Shown piece by piece: positions 1 to 8,420 of a stretch of 64,000 nt of DNA. This DNA is from Actinoplanes philippinensis (GTDB lineage Bacteria > Actinomycetota > Actinomycetes > Mycobacteriales > Micromonosporaceae). The position numbers were made by a program, and so were the translations under genes. Within the stretch, counting starts at the first letter, position 1, and the number at the start of each line of letters is the position of its first letter. The notes beneath the pieces were generated by a model. The model did not search any database. It was not told the origin of the DNA and saw only the letters and a program-made list of their open reading frames with translations. The stretch lies in contig NZ_FONV01000007.1 in the NCBI RefSeq assembly GCF_900113015.1, positions 62,001 through 126,000 on the forward strand, in the 5' to 3' direction.

Positions 1-1
1 G

Positions 2-202
2 CACCTGGCCTTCCAGGTCGACGACCTGGACGGCTTCCTGGCCCGGGCGCCCGGCGGGCTGGAGGTCTCGCTCGGGCCACTGGCCTTCGACGAGTTCATC
101 CCCGGCTGGCGCACCGTGTGGGTGAAGGACCCGGACGGTGTGATCGTCGAGATCAGCCAGGGCTACACCGACCAGGAGAACGCCGCGCCGAATTCCTCAT
201 GA
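2..202 (+). CDS. VOC (glyoxalase/bleomycin resistance fold) protein, C-terminal part
   Basis: The reading frame is already open at the left edge and ends at a TGA, leaving the last 66 residues. The ending, with a PGWRTVWVKDPDGVIVEI stretch, is the typical last beta strands of a vicinal-oxygen-chelate domain, where the final Glu of the VEI motif is usually a metal ligand. The family includes glyoxalases, ring-cleaving dioxygenases and antibiotic-binding proteins, so the substrate cannot be told from this fragment. A second ATGA-like overlap just after the stop does not start a convincing gene. The next gene begins 68 bp downstream on the same strand. Confidence 0.7.
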   Translation, partial: HLAFQVDDLDGFLARAPGGLEVSLGPLAFDEFIPGWRTVWVKDPDGVIVEISQGYTDQENAAPNSS

Positions 203-270
203 CGAAATCCTCATGACGCGACGGCGCCGCCCGATGACACCGAGGACCGGTTCCAGGGCGAAGGAGCGAC

Positions 271-1728
271 GTGACGCAGCTGCCGCCCGCCCGTCCCTTC
301 CTCGGGGCACGCCCGACCACCGACGCCGTGCCGCCGCTGCTCGGCGTGCCGGTCCTGTTCGCCGCGATCTTCGGGCTCGCCGTGTGGGGCCGCCGGCACG
401 GCGCCGTCCTCGGCGAGCCGGCGCTGCTGGCGACGCTCGTCGTGCTGTTCGCCGCCAGCGGCAGCGAACGGTACCAGCGGCTGCTGGGCGGCGGGCACCT
501 GCACAACCGGGTGGTGCTGCGGCTGGTGCACGCCACCGTGCTGATCGGCGTGGTGCTGCTCGCGGCGGGCTGGGGATTCCTGCTGCCCGCCGCCGTCGTC
601 CTGATCGGCGTCCTGCACATCGGCTGGTCCGGGTCGCAGACGTGGAAACCGGCGGCCGCGGTGACCGCCGCGGTGACCATCGCCATGGAGGTCGCCGTGC
701 AGTGCGGCGCGCCGTCGGTGGTGCCGCCCGCCCACTCGCACCTCGCCGCCGTCATCAGCCTGCTGCTGGCCGGGTTCGGGCTGAGCAACCTGGGGCTGGC
801 CGCCGCCCGCGCCGAGGAGGCCACCCGCACCCTGCAGCGCGCCGAGGAACGCTTCCGTGCCCTGGTGCAGGACTCCTCCGACGTGGTGGCGGTGATCGAC
901 GCCGTTGGCCGGATCACCGACGTCAGCGCCGCCGTACGGCACGTCAGCGGCTGGGACCCGGAGGACCTGCTGCACACCGGGTACCCCGACATGTTCCACC
1001 CCGGGGACCGGCCGGCGGCCCGTGCGGCGCTGGCCCGGCTCGTCGAGGACGGCGCGGACAGCCAGGCCCGGCTGGAGCTGCGGGCCGCACACCGGGACGG
1101 CACCTGGCACTGGCACGACGTCACGCTGCGCAACGCGCTGGACCATCCGGCCGTCGGCGGCATCGTGTCGCACCAGCGCGACATCAGTGACCGGCGCGCC
1201 CAGCAGGACCGGCTCGCCCACGCCGCGGCGCACGACCCGCTGACCGGCCTGCCCAACCGCGCCGAGGTGCTGCGGGTGCTGGAGGCAGCGCTGGCCGTGG
1301 CGGACGGCGCCGCGCCGGTGGCGCTGTTCTTCATCGACCTGGACGGGTTCAAGGCGGTCAACGACGGCTACGGCCACGCCGCCGGGGACGCGCTGCTGGT
1401 GGCCGCCGGGGAACGGCTGCGGGCCGGGCTGCGCGCCGAGGACCTGCTGGGTCGGCTCGGCGGCGACGAGTTCGCGGCGGTGCTGACCGGCATCACCGAT
1501 CCGGCCGACGTCCACGAGCGGGCGCGGCGGCTGATGGCGGACATGGCGCTGCCGTTCGACCTGCCGGAACACACGGTACGCATCGGCGCGAGCATCGGCG
1601 TCGCCGTCGGCGGGCCCGGCACCGGCGCCGACGATCTGGTGGCGGCCGCCGACACGGGCATGTACGAGGTGAAGGGCCGGCACCGGGCCCAGCGGGCGCA
1701 CCCGGTTCCGGCGGCGCGCTCCGGCTGA
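271..1728 (+). CDS. Membrane-anchored PAS-GGDEF diguanylate cyclase
   Basis: This protein is predicted to make cyclic di-GMP from two GTP. The 485-residue product starts at a GTG placed 5 nt after AAGGAG (261-266). Residues 1 to about 185 hold several hydrophobic segments forming a membrane sensor region. A PAS domain follows (about 190-310, with the WHWHDVTLR and HQRDIS signatures of a PAS-PAC unit), then a GGDEF domain to the end. The active-site motif is an intact GGDEF, and an RAED inhibitory-site motif sits five residues before it, so product inhibition is expected. DPLTGLPNR marks the start of the domain. It faces a GGDEF-EAL gene 68 bp away on the other strand, so the locus may both make and degrade c-di-GMP. 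The signal sensed by the PAS or membrane region is unknown. Confidence 0.9.
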   Translation: MTQLPPARPFLGARPTTDAVPPLLGVPVLFAAIFGLAVWGRRHGAVLGEPALLATLVVLFAASGSERYQRLLGGGHLHNRVVLRLVHATVLIGVVLLAAGWGFLLPAAVVLIGVLHIGWSGSQTWKPAAAVTAAVTIAMEVAVQCGAPSVVPPAHSHLAAVISLLLAGFGLSNLGLAAARAEEATRTLQRAEERFRALVQDSSDVVAVIDAVGRITDVSAAVRHVSGWDPEDLLHTGYPDMFHPGDRPAARAALARLVEDGADSQARLELRAAHRDGTWHWHDVTLRNALDHPAVGGIVSHQRDISDRRAQQDRLAHAAAHDPLTGLPNRAEVLRVLEAALAVADGAAPVALFFIDLDGFKAVNDGYGHAAGDALLVAAGERLRAGLRAEDLLGRLGGDEFAAVLTGITDPADVHERARRLMADMALPFDLPEHTVRIGASIGVAVGGPGTGADDLVAAADTGMYEVKGRHRAQRAHPVPAARSG

Positions 1729-1796
1729 GAGGTGGGACGGCCCGCCCGCCTCAGGTGTGCCGGGGCGCACGACGGCCGTACCTCCGCGGGGTCTTC

Positions 1797-4064
1797 TCAG
1801 GCCGCGACCCGGCTGTCGCGGTGAGCGGGCCGGTAGACGGTGATCCCCTCGGCCGCCATCGGGCGGGCGTAGTGATAGCCCTGCGCATACCGGTAGCCGA
1901 GGCGGTGCAGCTCAGCGGCCTGTTCGGCGGTCTCCACACCCTCGGCGACCGCCCGCAGCCGCATGCCGTCGCAGATGGTGAGCAGCGCCGCCACGATGAC
2001 CGCCGGCTCGCCGCCCCCGGTGACGTCGTCGACGAACGACTTGTCGACCTTGAGGATGTCGGCCGGGCAGGTGCGCAGCAGGCCCAGCGACGAGTGGCCG
2101 GTGCCGAAGTCGTCGAGCGCGATCTTCACGCCGAGCGCCGCGATCGCCTTGAGCTCGTCGAGCGCGGTGCCCCCGTCGAAGACCGCTGTCTCGGTGACCT
2201 CAACGGTCAGCACCTGCGGCGGCAGGCCGGTGCGCCGGAGCACCGCGTCCACCTCGCCGGCGAACCCGGCCTCGCGCAGTTGCCGGGCCGACACGTTGAC
2301 GCTGACGGTCCGGGGCGCGGCGTCGCCCATCTCCTGCTGCCAGCGCACCGCCTGCCGGCACGCCTCCTCGAGGATCCAGGCGCCCAGCGGCACGATCAGG
2401 CCGGTCCGCTCGGCGGCCGGGATGAACAGGTTCGGCCCGATCGGCCCGCGTTCCGGATGGATCCAGCGGACCAGCGCCTCCACGCCGAACAGCTCGCCGC
2501 CGGGCATCGCCACGATCGGCTGGTAGAGCAGGTGCAGCTGGTCGGTGTCGAGCGCGCCGCGCAGGTCGGCGGCGACCCGGGACTGCTCGGCGGTCCGGTG
2601 GTCCATCCGGTCGTCGTAGACCACCTGCCGGCCCTTGCCCTGGCCCTTCGCCTCGTACATTGCGACGTCGGCCCGGCGCAGCAGCTCGTCGGCGGTGTCG
2701 CCGGGATGCGCCGGGGCCAGCCCGATGCTCGCCTCGACGATCAGCTCGTGCCCGCCGGCGCGGACCGGCTGCCGCAGGTCGGCGGTGATCGCGGCGACGA
2801 TCGCGGTGTGGTCGCCGCGCAGCAGCACGGCGTACTCGTCGCCGCCGAGCCGGGCCACCAGGCAGCCCTCCGGCAGCTGGGCGGTGACGCGGGCGCCCAC
2901 CGCGGCGAGCAGCGCGTCGCCCACCGGATGGCCCAGGTCGTCGTTGATCTCCTTGAAGTCGTCGAGGTCGAGCAGCGCGACGGTCACGTCCGGGCAGCCG
3001 CCGGCCAGGGCCGCGGTGATCTCCCGGACCAGCACGGTCCGGTTGGCCAGGCCGGTGAGACCGTCGTGCCCGGCCTGGTGGGCGAGCTGCCGCTGGCGGG
3101 CGTCGAGGTCGTCGAGCAGGCGCACGTTGTCGCGCAGCGCGATCACCTGCCGGGTCGCGACCAGCAGCGTGACCACGAACGAGCCGGCCGCGACCGCCAG
3201 CAGGTCGCGTACCCCGGCGGCCGCGCTGGTCAGCAACAGCGCGCCGGTGGCCAGGACCGCGGTGTACGGCATGACGCTGGGCCGCCGGGACAGGGGCCGG
3301 GGCGCCGGGATGCCGGCCCGCGACGCCCGCCGCTGCCGGTCGGCGGCCAGGCAGACCAGCATCGAGGTGGTGGGCAGCAGGACGTGGCCGGTGTTGAGGT
3401 ACGGCTTGTCGGCGAGCAGCGGCGCCAGCGCCCCGCCACCGGCCCCGACCGCCCCGGTCAGCGCCAGGATGTAGAGGGCGCGCCGGTCGATCGGGCCGGT
3501 GCCGGTGAAGGACACCTTCACGAACGCCAGCATGCCGATCACCGCCGCGGTGGCGATGACCACGACCGAGGCGGTGCCGGCGGCGCCCCCGCCGGCGGTC
3601 CAGCTCTCCCAGCGCGGCAGCACCAGATGCCAGCTGAAGGTGGTCACGGTGACGACCATGGTGGCGACGTCCAGGCCGAACCGGGTCCACTCGATCCGCG
3701 AGCGCTGCGCCCCGGGGATGCGCAGCAGGCCCAGCAGCATCAGCATCAGGCCGGTGACGTAGAGCGTTGCGGTCACCGTGCCGATGTGCTGGCCGGCCTG
3801 CTCGCCGCTGAAGTAGTCGCGGGCCGCGGCGGCCGAGGCGAGGCCCATCCCGACCATGCCGGCCGACACGTACCGCCAGAACGTGCGCCCGGCCGCGCCG
3901 GCCCGCCAGCTCGCGTAGATCGCCACCGGCACGGCGAGCACGAGCAGCCCCCACCCCGCCGCGGGCGGGGTGTGCCGGAACATCCCGATCGCGAACCACA
4001 CCCAGGCGGTCGCGGCCACGCCGATCGACGCGACGAGCGTGCGGGTCGGCCGCATCCGCGGCAC
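1797..4064 (-). CDS. Multi-pass membrane GGDEF-EAL c-di-GMP turnover protein
   Basis: A 755-residue bifunctional-type protein. The N-terminal third has about nine to ten hydrophobic helices, a probable integral-membrane sensor. A GGDEF domain follows with a GGDEY variant of the signature, and then a C-terminal EAL domain with EALVRW, EVTET and DDFGTGHSSL, the metal- and substrate-binding motifs expected of an active phosphodiesterase. The Phe-to-Tyr change in GGDEY is conservative, so cyclase activity is possible but the domain might only bind GTP. I chose the GTG at 4064 because GGAG lies 6 nt upstream; an ATG three codons later lacks such a site. The frame stays open much further upstream, but that part is antisense to the next gene and is not used. 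Confidence 0.9.
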   Translation of the reverse strand: MPRMRPTRTLVASIGVAATAWVWFAIGMFRHTPPAAGWGLLVLAVPVAIYASWRAGAAGRTFWRYVSAGMVGMGLASAAAARDYFSGEQAGQHIGTVTATLYVTGLMLMLLGLLRIPGAQRSRIEWTRFGLDVATMVVTVTTFSWHLVLPRWESWTAGGGAAGTASVVVIATAAVIGMLAFVKVSFTGTGPIDRRALYILALTGAVGAGGGALAPLLADKPYLNTGHVLLPTTSMLVCLAADRQRRASRAGIPAPRPLSRRPSVMPYTAVLATGALLLTSAAAGVRDLLAVAAGSFVVTLLVATRQVIALRDNVRLLDDLDARQRQLAHQAGHDGLTGLANRTVLVREITAALAGGCPDVTVALLDLDDFKEINDDLGHPVGDALLAAVGARVTAQLPEGCLVARLGGDEYAVLLRGDHTAIVAAITADLRQPVRAGGHELIVEASIGLAPAHPGDTADELLRRADVAMYEAKGQGKGRQVVYDDRMDHRTAEQSRVAADLRGALDTDQLHLLYQPIVAMPGGELFGVEALVRWIHPERGPIGPNLFIPAAERTGLIVPLGAWILEEACRQAVRWQQEMGDAAPRTVSVNVSARQLREAGFAGEVDAVLRRTGLPPQVLTVEVTETAVFDGGTALDELKAIAALGVKIALDDFGTGHSSLGLLRTCPADILKVDKSFVDDVTGGGEPAVIVAALLTICDGMRLRAVAEGVETAEQAAELHRLGYRYAQGYHYARPMAAEGITVYRPAHRDSRVAA

Positions 4065-4166
4065 GAGAGTCTCCGTGCTCTCCACAAGACTCACTTCGGC
4101 CGAACGGACGATCCCGTGAGCATTCACACCGGCCGGATTGATCGATACCCTTCGCCGGACCCCCTC

Positions 4167-4703
4167 ATGCGAAAGGTGCCCCTCCCTGTGCGCGCGTTGT
4201 TCGTGACCGCCGTCGCCGTTCTCGCAGCCTTCCTGATCAGCCCGCTGGTCCGCGCCGACGCCGGGTGCGCCGGCACGCCCGCCGCCGCGCCGTCGCCGAC
4301 CGGCCGGTGGAGCGACGAGCAGCTCGCCAACGCCCGTCTCATCGTCACCATCGGCGCCGACCGGCGGGTGCCGGAGAAGGGCCTGGTGATCGCGGTGGCC
4401 ACCGCCCTGCAGGAGTCGCGGCTGCGTAATCTGCGCGGCGGCGACCGGGACTCGATCGGGCTGTTCCAGCAGCGGCCGAGCCAGGGGTGGGGCACACCGA
4501 AGCAGCTGCGCGACCCGGCGTACCAGACCGGGAAGTTCTACGACAAGCTGCTGACCGTCGACGGCTGGCAGGAGATGCGGCTCACCGAGGCGGCGCAGGC
4601 CGTGCAGATCTCGGCGTTCCCGGAGGCGTACACGAAGCACACCGACGCCGCCACCCAGCTCGTCGGCGCGCTGCACGAGGGCCCGGATCAAGGCTGCGAC
4701 TAG
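4167..4703 (+). CDS. Exported lytic transglycosylase-like protein
   Basis: A 178-residue protein with an N-terminal signal sequence (about residues 1-30, ending near RADAG). The rest is a compact domain with an ALQESRL motif (Glu83) followed by GDRDSIGLFQQRPSQGWG, resembling the catalytic Glu-Ser and following loop of SLT-type lysozyme folds. This arrangement is common in actinobacterial secreted proteins annotated as hypothetical or as part of cell-wall hydrolases. I infer peptidoglycan binding or cleavage; no metal or Cys active site is seen. The Cys after the signal does not form a good lipobox. The start is an ATG at 4167, divergent from the GGDEF-EAL gene and followed 34 bp later by the phospholipase gene. 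Confidence 0.65.
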   Translation: MRKVPLPVRALFVTAVAVLAAFLISPLVRADAGCAGTPAAAPSPTGRWSDEQLANARLIVTIGADRRVPEKGLVIAVATALQESRLRNLRGGDRDSIGLFQQRPSQGWGTPKQLRDPAYQTGKFYDKLLTVDGWQEMRLTEAAQAVQISAFPEAYTKHTDAATQLVGALHEGPDQGCD

Positions 4704-4737
4704 CCTTTATAAGGATCAGTCGATATCTTCTCGTCGC

Positions 4738-5724
4738 ATGAAGCGCCTTCTCGCCGTCGTGGCCGTCAGCGCCGCGCTGCTCCTCGTGCCCCAGTCCGCC
4801 CGGGCGGCCGACACCTCTTACCGGACGCTGAGCGGCGCGAGCAACCCGGACTGGATGGCCCGGGTGCCGGACGGCCGCAGCCTCGCCGCGCTGTCGATCC
4901 CGGGCACCCACGAGACCATGTCGATCCACGGCGGCGACTACACCCAGACCCAGGAGAACCACGGCGACAGCGGCGGCACCCTCACCGCGCAGCTCAACGC
5001 CGGCATCCGGGCGATCGACGTGCGGGCGCGGATCAACGACGGCAACACGTTCACCATCCACCACGGCGCCGTCTACCAGGTGGCGAACTTCGACGACGTG
5101 CTCGACCGGCTGGCCGCGTTCCTCGGCGCGCATCCCGGTGAGACGGTGCTGCTGCGGTTCAAGCACGAGTGCACCGGCGAGACCGGGTCCTGCGCCGACG
5201 CGACCGGGCAGATGAGCTTCCCGGACATCTTCGACTCGTACGTGGCCGCCCGCCCCGGCCTGTTCTGGACGCCGTCGGTGACGCGCTCGTCCGCGGCCGC
5301 GGTGCCCACCCTCGGCGCGGTCCGGGGCAGGGTGGTGCTGGCGGTGCTGAACGGCCCGCGCGGCGGCCGGTTCGCCGACTACGGGCTCGCCCAGTTCTCC
5401 GGGTGGGCCGACGGGTCGTCCACCTACGTCCAGGACCAGTACACGGTGCCGACGTTCGCCCAGATCGCCGACAAGCGCGCGGCCGTGAACACCTTCCTGA
5501 CCACCACGAACTCCGGCGACCCGGCGAAGATCTACGTCAACTTCACCAGTGGCTCGGGCGCGCTGGCCCCGCCCTACTGGGTCGCCGGGGGCGCGCTGTT
5601 CCAGCAGGGCGTCAACCCCTACCTGCTCGGCCGGCTGAACGCGGCGTCGTACACCCGGACCGGGGCGCTGATGATGGACTTCCCCGGCGGCGGGCTGATC
5701 AACAAGATCATTTCCTACAACTGA
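4738..5724 (+). CDS. Secreted PI-PLC-like phosphodiesterase
   Basis: A 328-residue exported protein with a signal peptide of about 23 residues ending ARA. It matches the X-domain family of bacterial phosphatidylinositol-specific phospholipase C. The first catalytic His is in SIPGTHET (His58), an Arg/Asp pair is in RAIDVRAR, and the second catalytic His is in the IHHG stretch (His108/109). These enzymes cleave phosphatidylinositol by acid-base catalysis without metal, releasing cyclic inositol phosphate and diacylglycerol. Length and order match the usual roughly 300-residue single-domain form. The 3' end overlaps the convergent roadblock gene by 10 bp. The true lipid substrate is not proven. 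Confidence 0.88.
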   Translation: MKRLLAVVAVSAALLLVPQSARAADTSYRTLSGASNPDWMARVPDGRSLAALSIPGTHETMSIHGGDYTQTQENHGDSGGTLTAQLNAGIRAIDVRARINDGNTFTIHHGAVYQVANFDDVLDRLAAFLGAHPGETVLLRFKHECTGETGSCADATGQMSFPDIFDSYVAARPGLFWTPSVTRSSAAAVPTLGAVRGRVVLAVLNGPRGGRFADYGLAQFSGWADGSSTYVQDQYTVPTFAQIADKRAAVNTFLTTTNSGDPAKIYVNFTSGSGALAPPYWVAGGALFQQGVNPYLLGRLNAASYTRTGALMMDFPGGGLINKIISYN

Positions 5725-6188
5725 GTCAGGTCGAGCATCCGCGCCAGGCGGCCCAGCACCGGCCGGGCCTCCAGGTGCAGCCGGGCGATGTTGACCATGC
5801 CGTCGGCGACCACGGCCAGCAGCGCCAGGTCGCCGATCCCGTAGACCGCGAGGCAGCCCTCCCGGTTGCGGATGGTCACCTCCTGGAACTGGCCCTGACC
5901 CAGAGCGCCCCCGCAGGTCCGGCTGATGCCGTGCGCCGCGGCGGCCATCGCGGCCACGTCGTGCGGCTCGCCCGGCGACCGGCTGTCGTGCAGGACGAGC
6001 AGCCCGTCGACCCCGGCGATCAGGCAGGCGGTGACCCCGACGACCTGGTGCCGCAGCCCGGCCAGCTCCAGTCGCAGCGGCCGCCGCGGGTCCGTCAGGG
6101 GATCGAGCTGGACGGACCGCGCGGCGTGTTGTGGTGTGGCGTTGCGCGGGGCGAGCCGGCTCGGCAGACCGCCATGAGGGCCAGTCAT
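5715..6188 (-). CDS. Roadblock/LC7 domain protein (second of pair)
   Basis: A 157-residue cytoplasmic protein. After a divergent, Arg/Pro-rich N-terminus of about 40 residues it shows a roadblock fold: GVDGLLVLHD, an Ala-rich helix (AAMAAAAHG), GCLAVYGIGD and LALLAVVADG. In actinobacteria such proteins act with small GTPases or histidine kinases, as CvnB does in conservon operons. Its ATG overlaps the stop of the upstream roadblock gene in an ATGA, so the two are translated together. No GTPase, DUF742 or kinase gene lies beside the pair, so the partner must be encoded elsewhere or the two proteins form their own dimer. Confidence 0.8.
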   Translation of the reverse strand: MTGPHGGLPSRLAPRNATPQHAARSVQLDPLTDPRRPLRLELAGLRHQVVGVTACLIAGVDGLLVLHDSRSPGEPHDVAAMAAAAHGISRTCGGALGQGQFQEVTIRNREGCLAVYGIGDLALLAVVADGMVNIARLHLEARPVLGRLARMLDLTQL

Positions 6189-6559
6189 ACGTCGAGTTCC
6201 GACTCGATCTTGCGCAGTTGGTGGCGGGCCAGGCCCAGGTTGGCGCGGTTCTTGTACAGCGCCAGATAGAGGAAGAGAGCGTCACCGGTACGCCGCGCGC
6301 GCAGCAGCCGGATCAGGTGGTACTGGGAGTCGAGGGTGATCAGGATGTCCTCGATGCCGTCCTGCAGGCCGAGCAGTTCCAGGGCCCGCATCTTGGAGCG
6401 GACCACGTCGGTGTTGGCGGCCGCGGCCACGGTCATGTCCATGACGCCGTCCCCGCCCAGATAGCCCAGGGTGAGCCCGCTGGTGTAGTCGACGAGCGCG
6501 ACGCCCACAGCGCCTTCGAGGGTCATGGCCTCTTTCAGCGCGGTCTCGATGTTCGCCAC
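6185..6559 (-). CDS. Roadblock/LC7 domain protein (first of pair)
   Basis: A 124-residue protein made almost entirely of a roadblock domain: GAVGVALVDYTSGLTLGYLGG, an Ala-rich helix with VRSKMRALELLG, DILITLDSQYHLIRLL and ALFLYLALYKNRANLGLARHQL. I place the start at a GTG with GGAGGA about 6 nt upstream (6562-6570) rather than at an ATG 51 nt earlier, which would add a non-conserved leader. It is the promoter-proximal gene of a two-gene unit. By family knowledge it may act as a regulatory scaffold for a GTPase; this is inference. Confidence 0.82.
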   Translation of the reverse strand: MANIETALKEAMTLEGAVGVALVDYTSGLTLGYLGGDGVMDMTVAAAANTDVVRSKMRALELLGLQDGIEDILITLDSQYHLIRLLRARRTGDALFLYLALYKNRANLGLARHQLRKIESELDV

Positions 6560-6900
6560 GAATCCTCCACTGGTGTCGTCGATCGGCGGCGTGTGGCCCG
6601 GTGTCTCCACGGTCGTGAGGCGCCGGTGAGAGCCACACGAGGGCCAACCGTGACACAGGGAAGTTGCTCCGGGGAACGACTGCCCCCGAAGCCGGGACCT
6701 ATGATCGTTTCAACGACCTCCTTCGGCCGTCGTCACCCACCCCGCGGACCGAATCGGGCTCGATCATCGGGCCGGGTCTCGCACGTATCGGGCAAGTCAC
6801 TCTCCGGAGTGGCAAACGACCCGAAAAGCCCCGGACGGCCCTACTGTGGGTTCCGGTGGCCCATGGTGTGGAGGTGAGTCGGCTGCTCTCCAAGGACGAC
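6560..6900. other. Divergent intergenic region
   Basis: These 341 bp separate the roadblock pair from the GAF gene and should carry both promoters. I see a CTATGAT stretch (6701-6707) that could serve as a -10 box for the rightward gene, but no clear -35 partner, dyad or riboswitch-like structure. The GAF reading frame is open through much of the region and could start earlier than annotated. Confidence 0.4.
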
Positions 6901-7371
6901 ATGCTGCGGGACGTGGTCGCGGCCCTGAGCCGGGCGCGGACCCTGGCGGTCGTCCAGCAACTGGTGCGCACCAGCGCGCGGCTGCTCTCCGACGCGCACG
7001 GCGCCACCGTCGTGCTGCGCGACGGCGACCGCTGCTACTACGCCGACGAGGACGCGATCAGCCCGCTGTGGAAGGGCCAGCGGTTCCCGATCACCGAGTG
7101 CATCAGCGGCTGGGCGATGCTGGCCCGCCTGCCCGCGGTCGTCCCGGACATCCGTCTCGACGAGCGCATCCCGATGGACGCCTACCGTCCCACCTTCGTC
7201 CGCTCGCTGGCGATGATCCCGGTCCGGCCCGCCGACCCGCTCGGCGCGGTCGGGGTCTACTGGTCGACCGCCCGCCGGGCCACCGACGAGCAACTGGCGC
7301 TGCTGTCCACACTGGCCGACGCGACCGGCGCCGCCCTCGAGCGCCTCCTGCCGGAGACGCACGCCCTATAG
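6901..7371 (+). CDS. GAF domain sensor protein
   Basis: A stand-alone GAF domain of about 156 residues: an entry helix, then GATVVLRDGDRCYYADEDAI, FPITECISGWAM, AYRPTFVRSLAMIPVRP and GAVGVYWS. The Cys in the CISGWAM segment is common in this actinobacterial subgroup. GAF domains bind small ligands or tetrapyrroles and usually sit in kinases or cyclases; here no output domain is attached. I use the ATG with AAGGA about 6 nt upstream, but GTG codons at several in-frame positions from about 6859 are also possible, adding up to 14 residues. Its stop codon overlaps the start of the following membrane protein. Confidence 0.75.
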   Translation: MLRDVVAALSRARTLAVVQQLVRTSARLLSDAHGATVVLRDGDRCYYADEDAISPLWKGQRFPITECISGWAMLARLPAVVPDIRLDERIPMDAYRPTFVRSLAMIPVRPADPLGAVGVYWSTARRATDEQLALLSTLADATGAALERLLPETHAL

Positions 7372-8420
7372 TGCCCGGCGTGGATCATCGCTCGCCGCCG
7401 GCCGTCACGCCCGCCCGTCCCCGGCCGCTGTGGTCCCGCAAGGGGATCCTGACCGCCTGGTTCCTCGCCGCCGGCGTCCTCGTCGCGGGCACGGTCCTGA
7501 AGCCGTGGTTCTCGACCCGGATCGACGTGCAGGCGACCCTGCCGGGCGGCACCCCGATCGGCGAGTCCGCCGGATCGCAGGTGGGCGTGCTGGATCTGCG
7601 GCCCTGGGGTCCGCTGTTCCTTGCCGCCGCCGCGCTGCTCGCAGTGGTCGCGCCGGCCGCCCACATCACCGGCCGGCCCCGGTGGCGGCGTGGCCTCGCG
7701 CTGGCCGGCCTGGCCGCGGGCGCGGTAACCGCCGCCTGCCTGATCATGGCGAGTTCGCGGTTCGACGAGGCCGCCGCCGAGGGGATCGGCCGCTGGGCGG
7801 ACCTGACCCGCCGGCTCATGCCGGACGGCCCGAAGCGCTGGGAGTTCGTCGACCTCGCCCTGGACCGTACCGGGTGGACGGCCGCGGTCCTCGCCACGCT
7901 GGTCCTGGCCCTGGTCGCCGCCGGGGCGCTGTGGCCGGGCCGCGGCGCTCGGGTGGCCGCGGTCGCCGGGGTGCTGGTCGCCGCCGGAAGCCTGGCGCCG
8001 CCGTGGGTGATCGGGCACGGGGTGACGGCGGCGGAGGTGCGCGAGTGGCAGGGCCACTGGCCGCTGCTCGCCCCCGCGACGGGGTGGCCGGCGATGGCCG
8101 CGCTGGTGCTGCTGATCGCGCTGGTGACCGTGGCGCTGCGGCGCTCGTCCACCGGCGGCCGGCTCGCGATCATGCTGGTGTCGGTGCTGCTGGCAGTGGG
8201 GGTGTCGATCGGGGCCACCCTGGCGGATCTCGACCCGGAGGTGTGGGTCCCGGCCGCCGACCGGGCCGCGACGATCAACATCGACCGGCAGGTGAGCCCG
8301 GCACCGACCGTCTTCGCGCTCCTGGCCGGGCCGCTGCTGGGAACGGCCGCCGTGCTGGCGTGGCATTCCGCCCGGCGGCGAGGCCGTTCGGCGACAATGC
8401 CGAGTCATGGTGATCAATAG
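7371..8420 (+). CDS. Polytopic membrane protein of unknown function
   Basis: I do not recognise this 349-residue protein. It has about eight hydrophobic segments, including ILTAWFLAAGVLVAGTVL near the N-terminus and TVFALLAGPLLGTAAVLAW near the C-terminus. One longer hydrophilic stretch (about residues 40-75, starting WFSTRIDVQAT) is probably extracytoplasmic. The start is a GTG overlapping the GAF stop by one base; a second GTG three codons on is equally possible. Its 3' end overlaps the Rieske oxygenase start by 14 bp, so the GAF, membrane and oxygenase genes may form one transcript. No catalytic motif is visible. Confidence 0.7.
   Translation: MPGVDHRSPPAVTPARPRPLWSRKGILTAWFLAAGVLVAGTVLKPWFSTRIDVQATLPGGTPIGESAGSQVGVLDLRPWGPLFLAAAALLAVVAPAAHITGRPRWRRGLALAGLAAGAVTAACLIMASSRFDEAAAEGIGRWADLTRRLMPDGPKRWEFVDLALDRTGWTAAVLATLVLALVAAGALWPGRGARVAAVAGVLVAAGSLAPPWVIGHGVTAAEVREWQGHWPLLAPATGWPAMAALVLLIALVTVALRRSSTGGRLAIMLVSVLLAVGVSIGATLADLDPEVWVPAADRAATINIDRQVSPAPTVFALLAGPLLGTAAVLAWHSARRRGRSATMPSHGDQ

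Noticed and set aside
1755..4166. Very long rightward open frame running through the GGDEF-EAL gene
   Set aside because: It is antisense to a clear GGDEF-EAL gene, has Gln/His/Arg/Gly-rich composition typical of reverse-strand shadows in GC-rich DNA, and only its end (from 4167) is a real gene.
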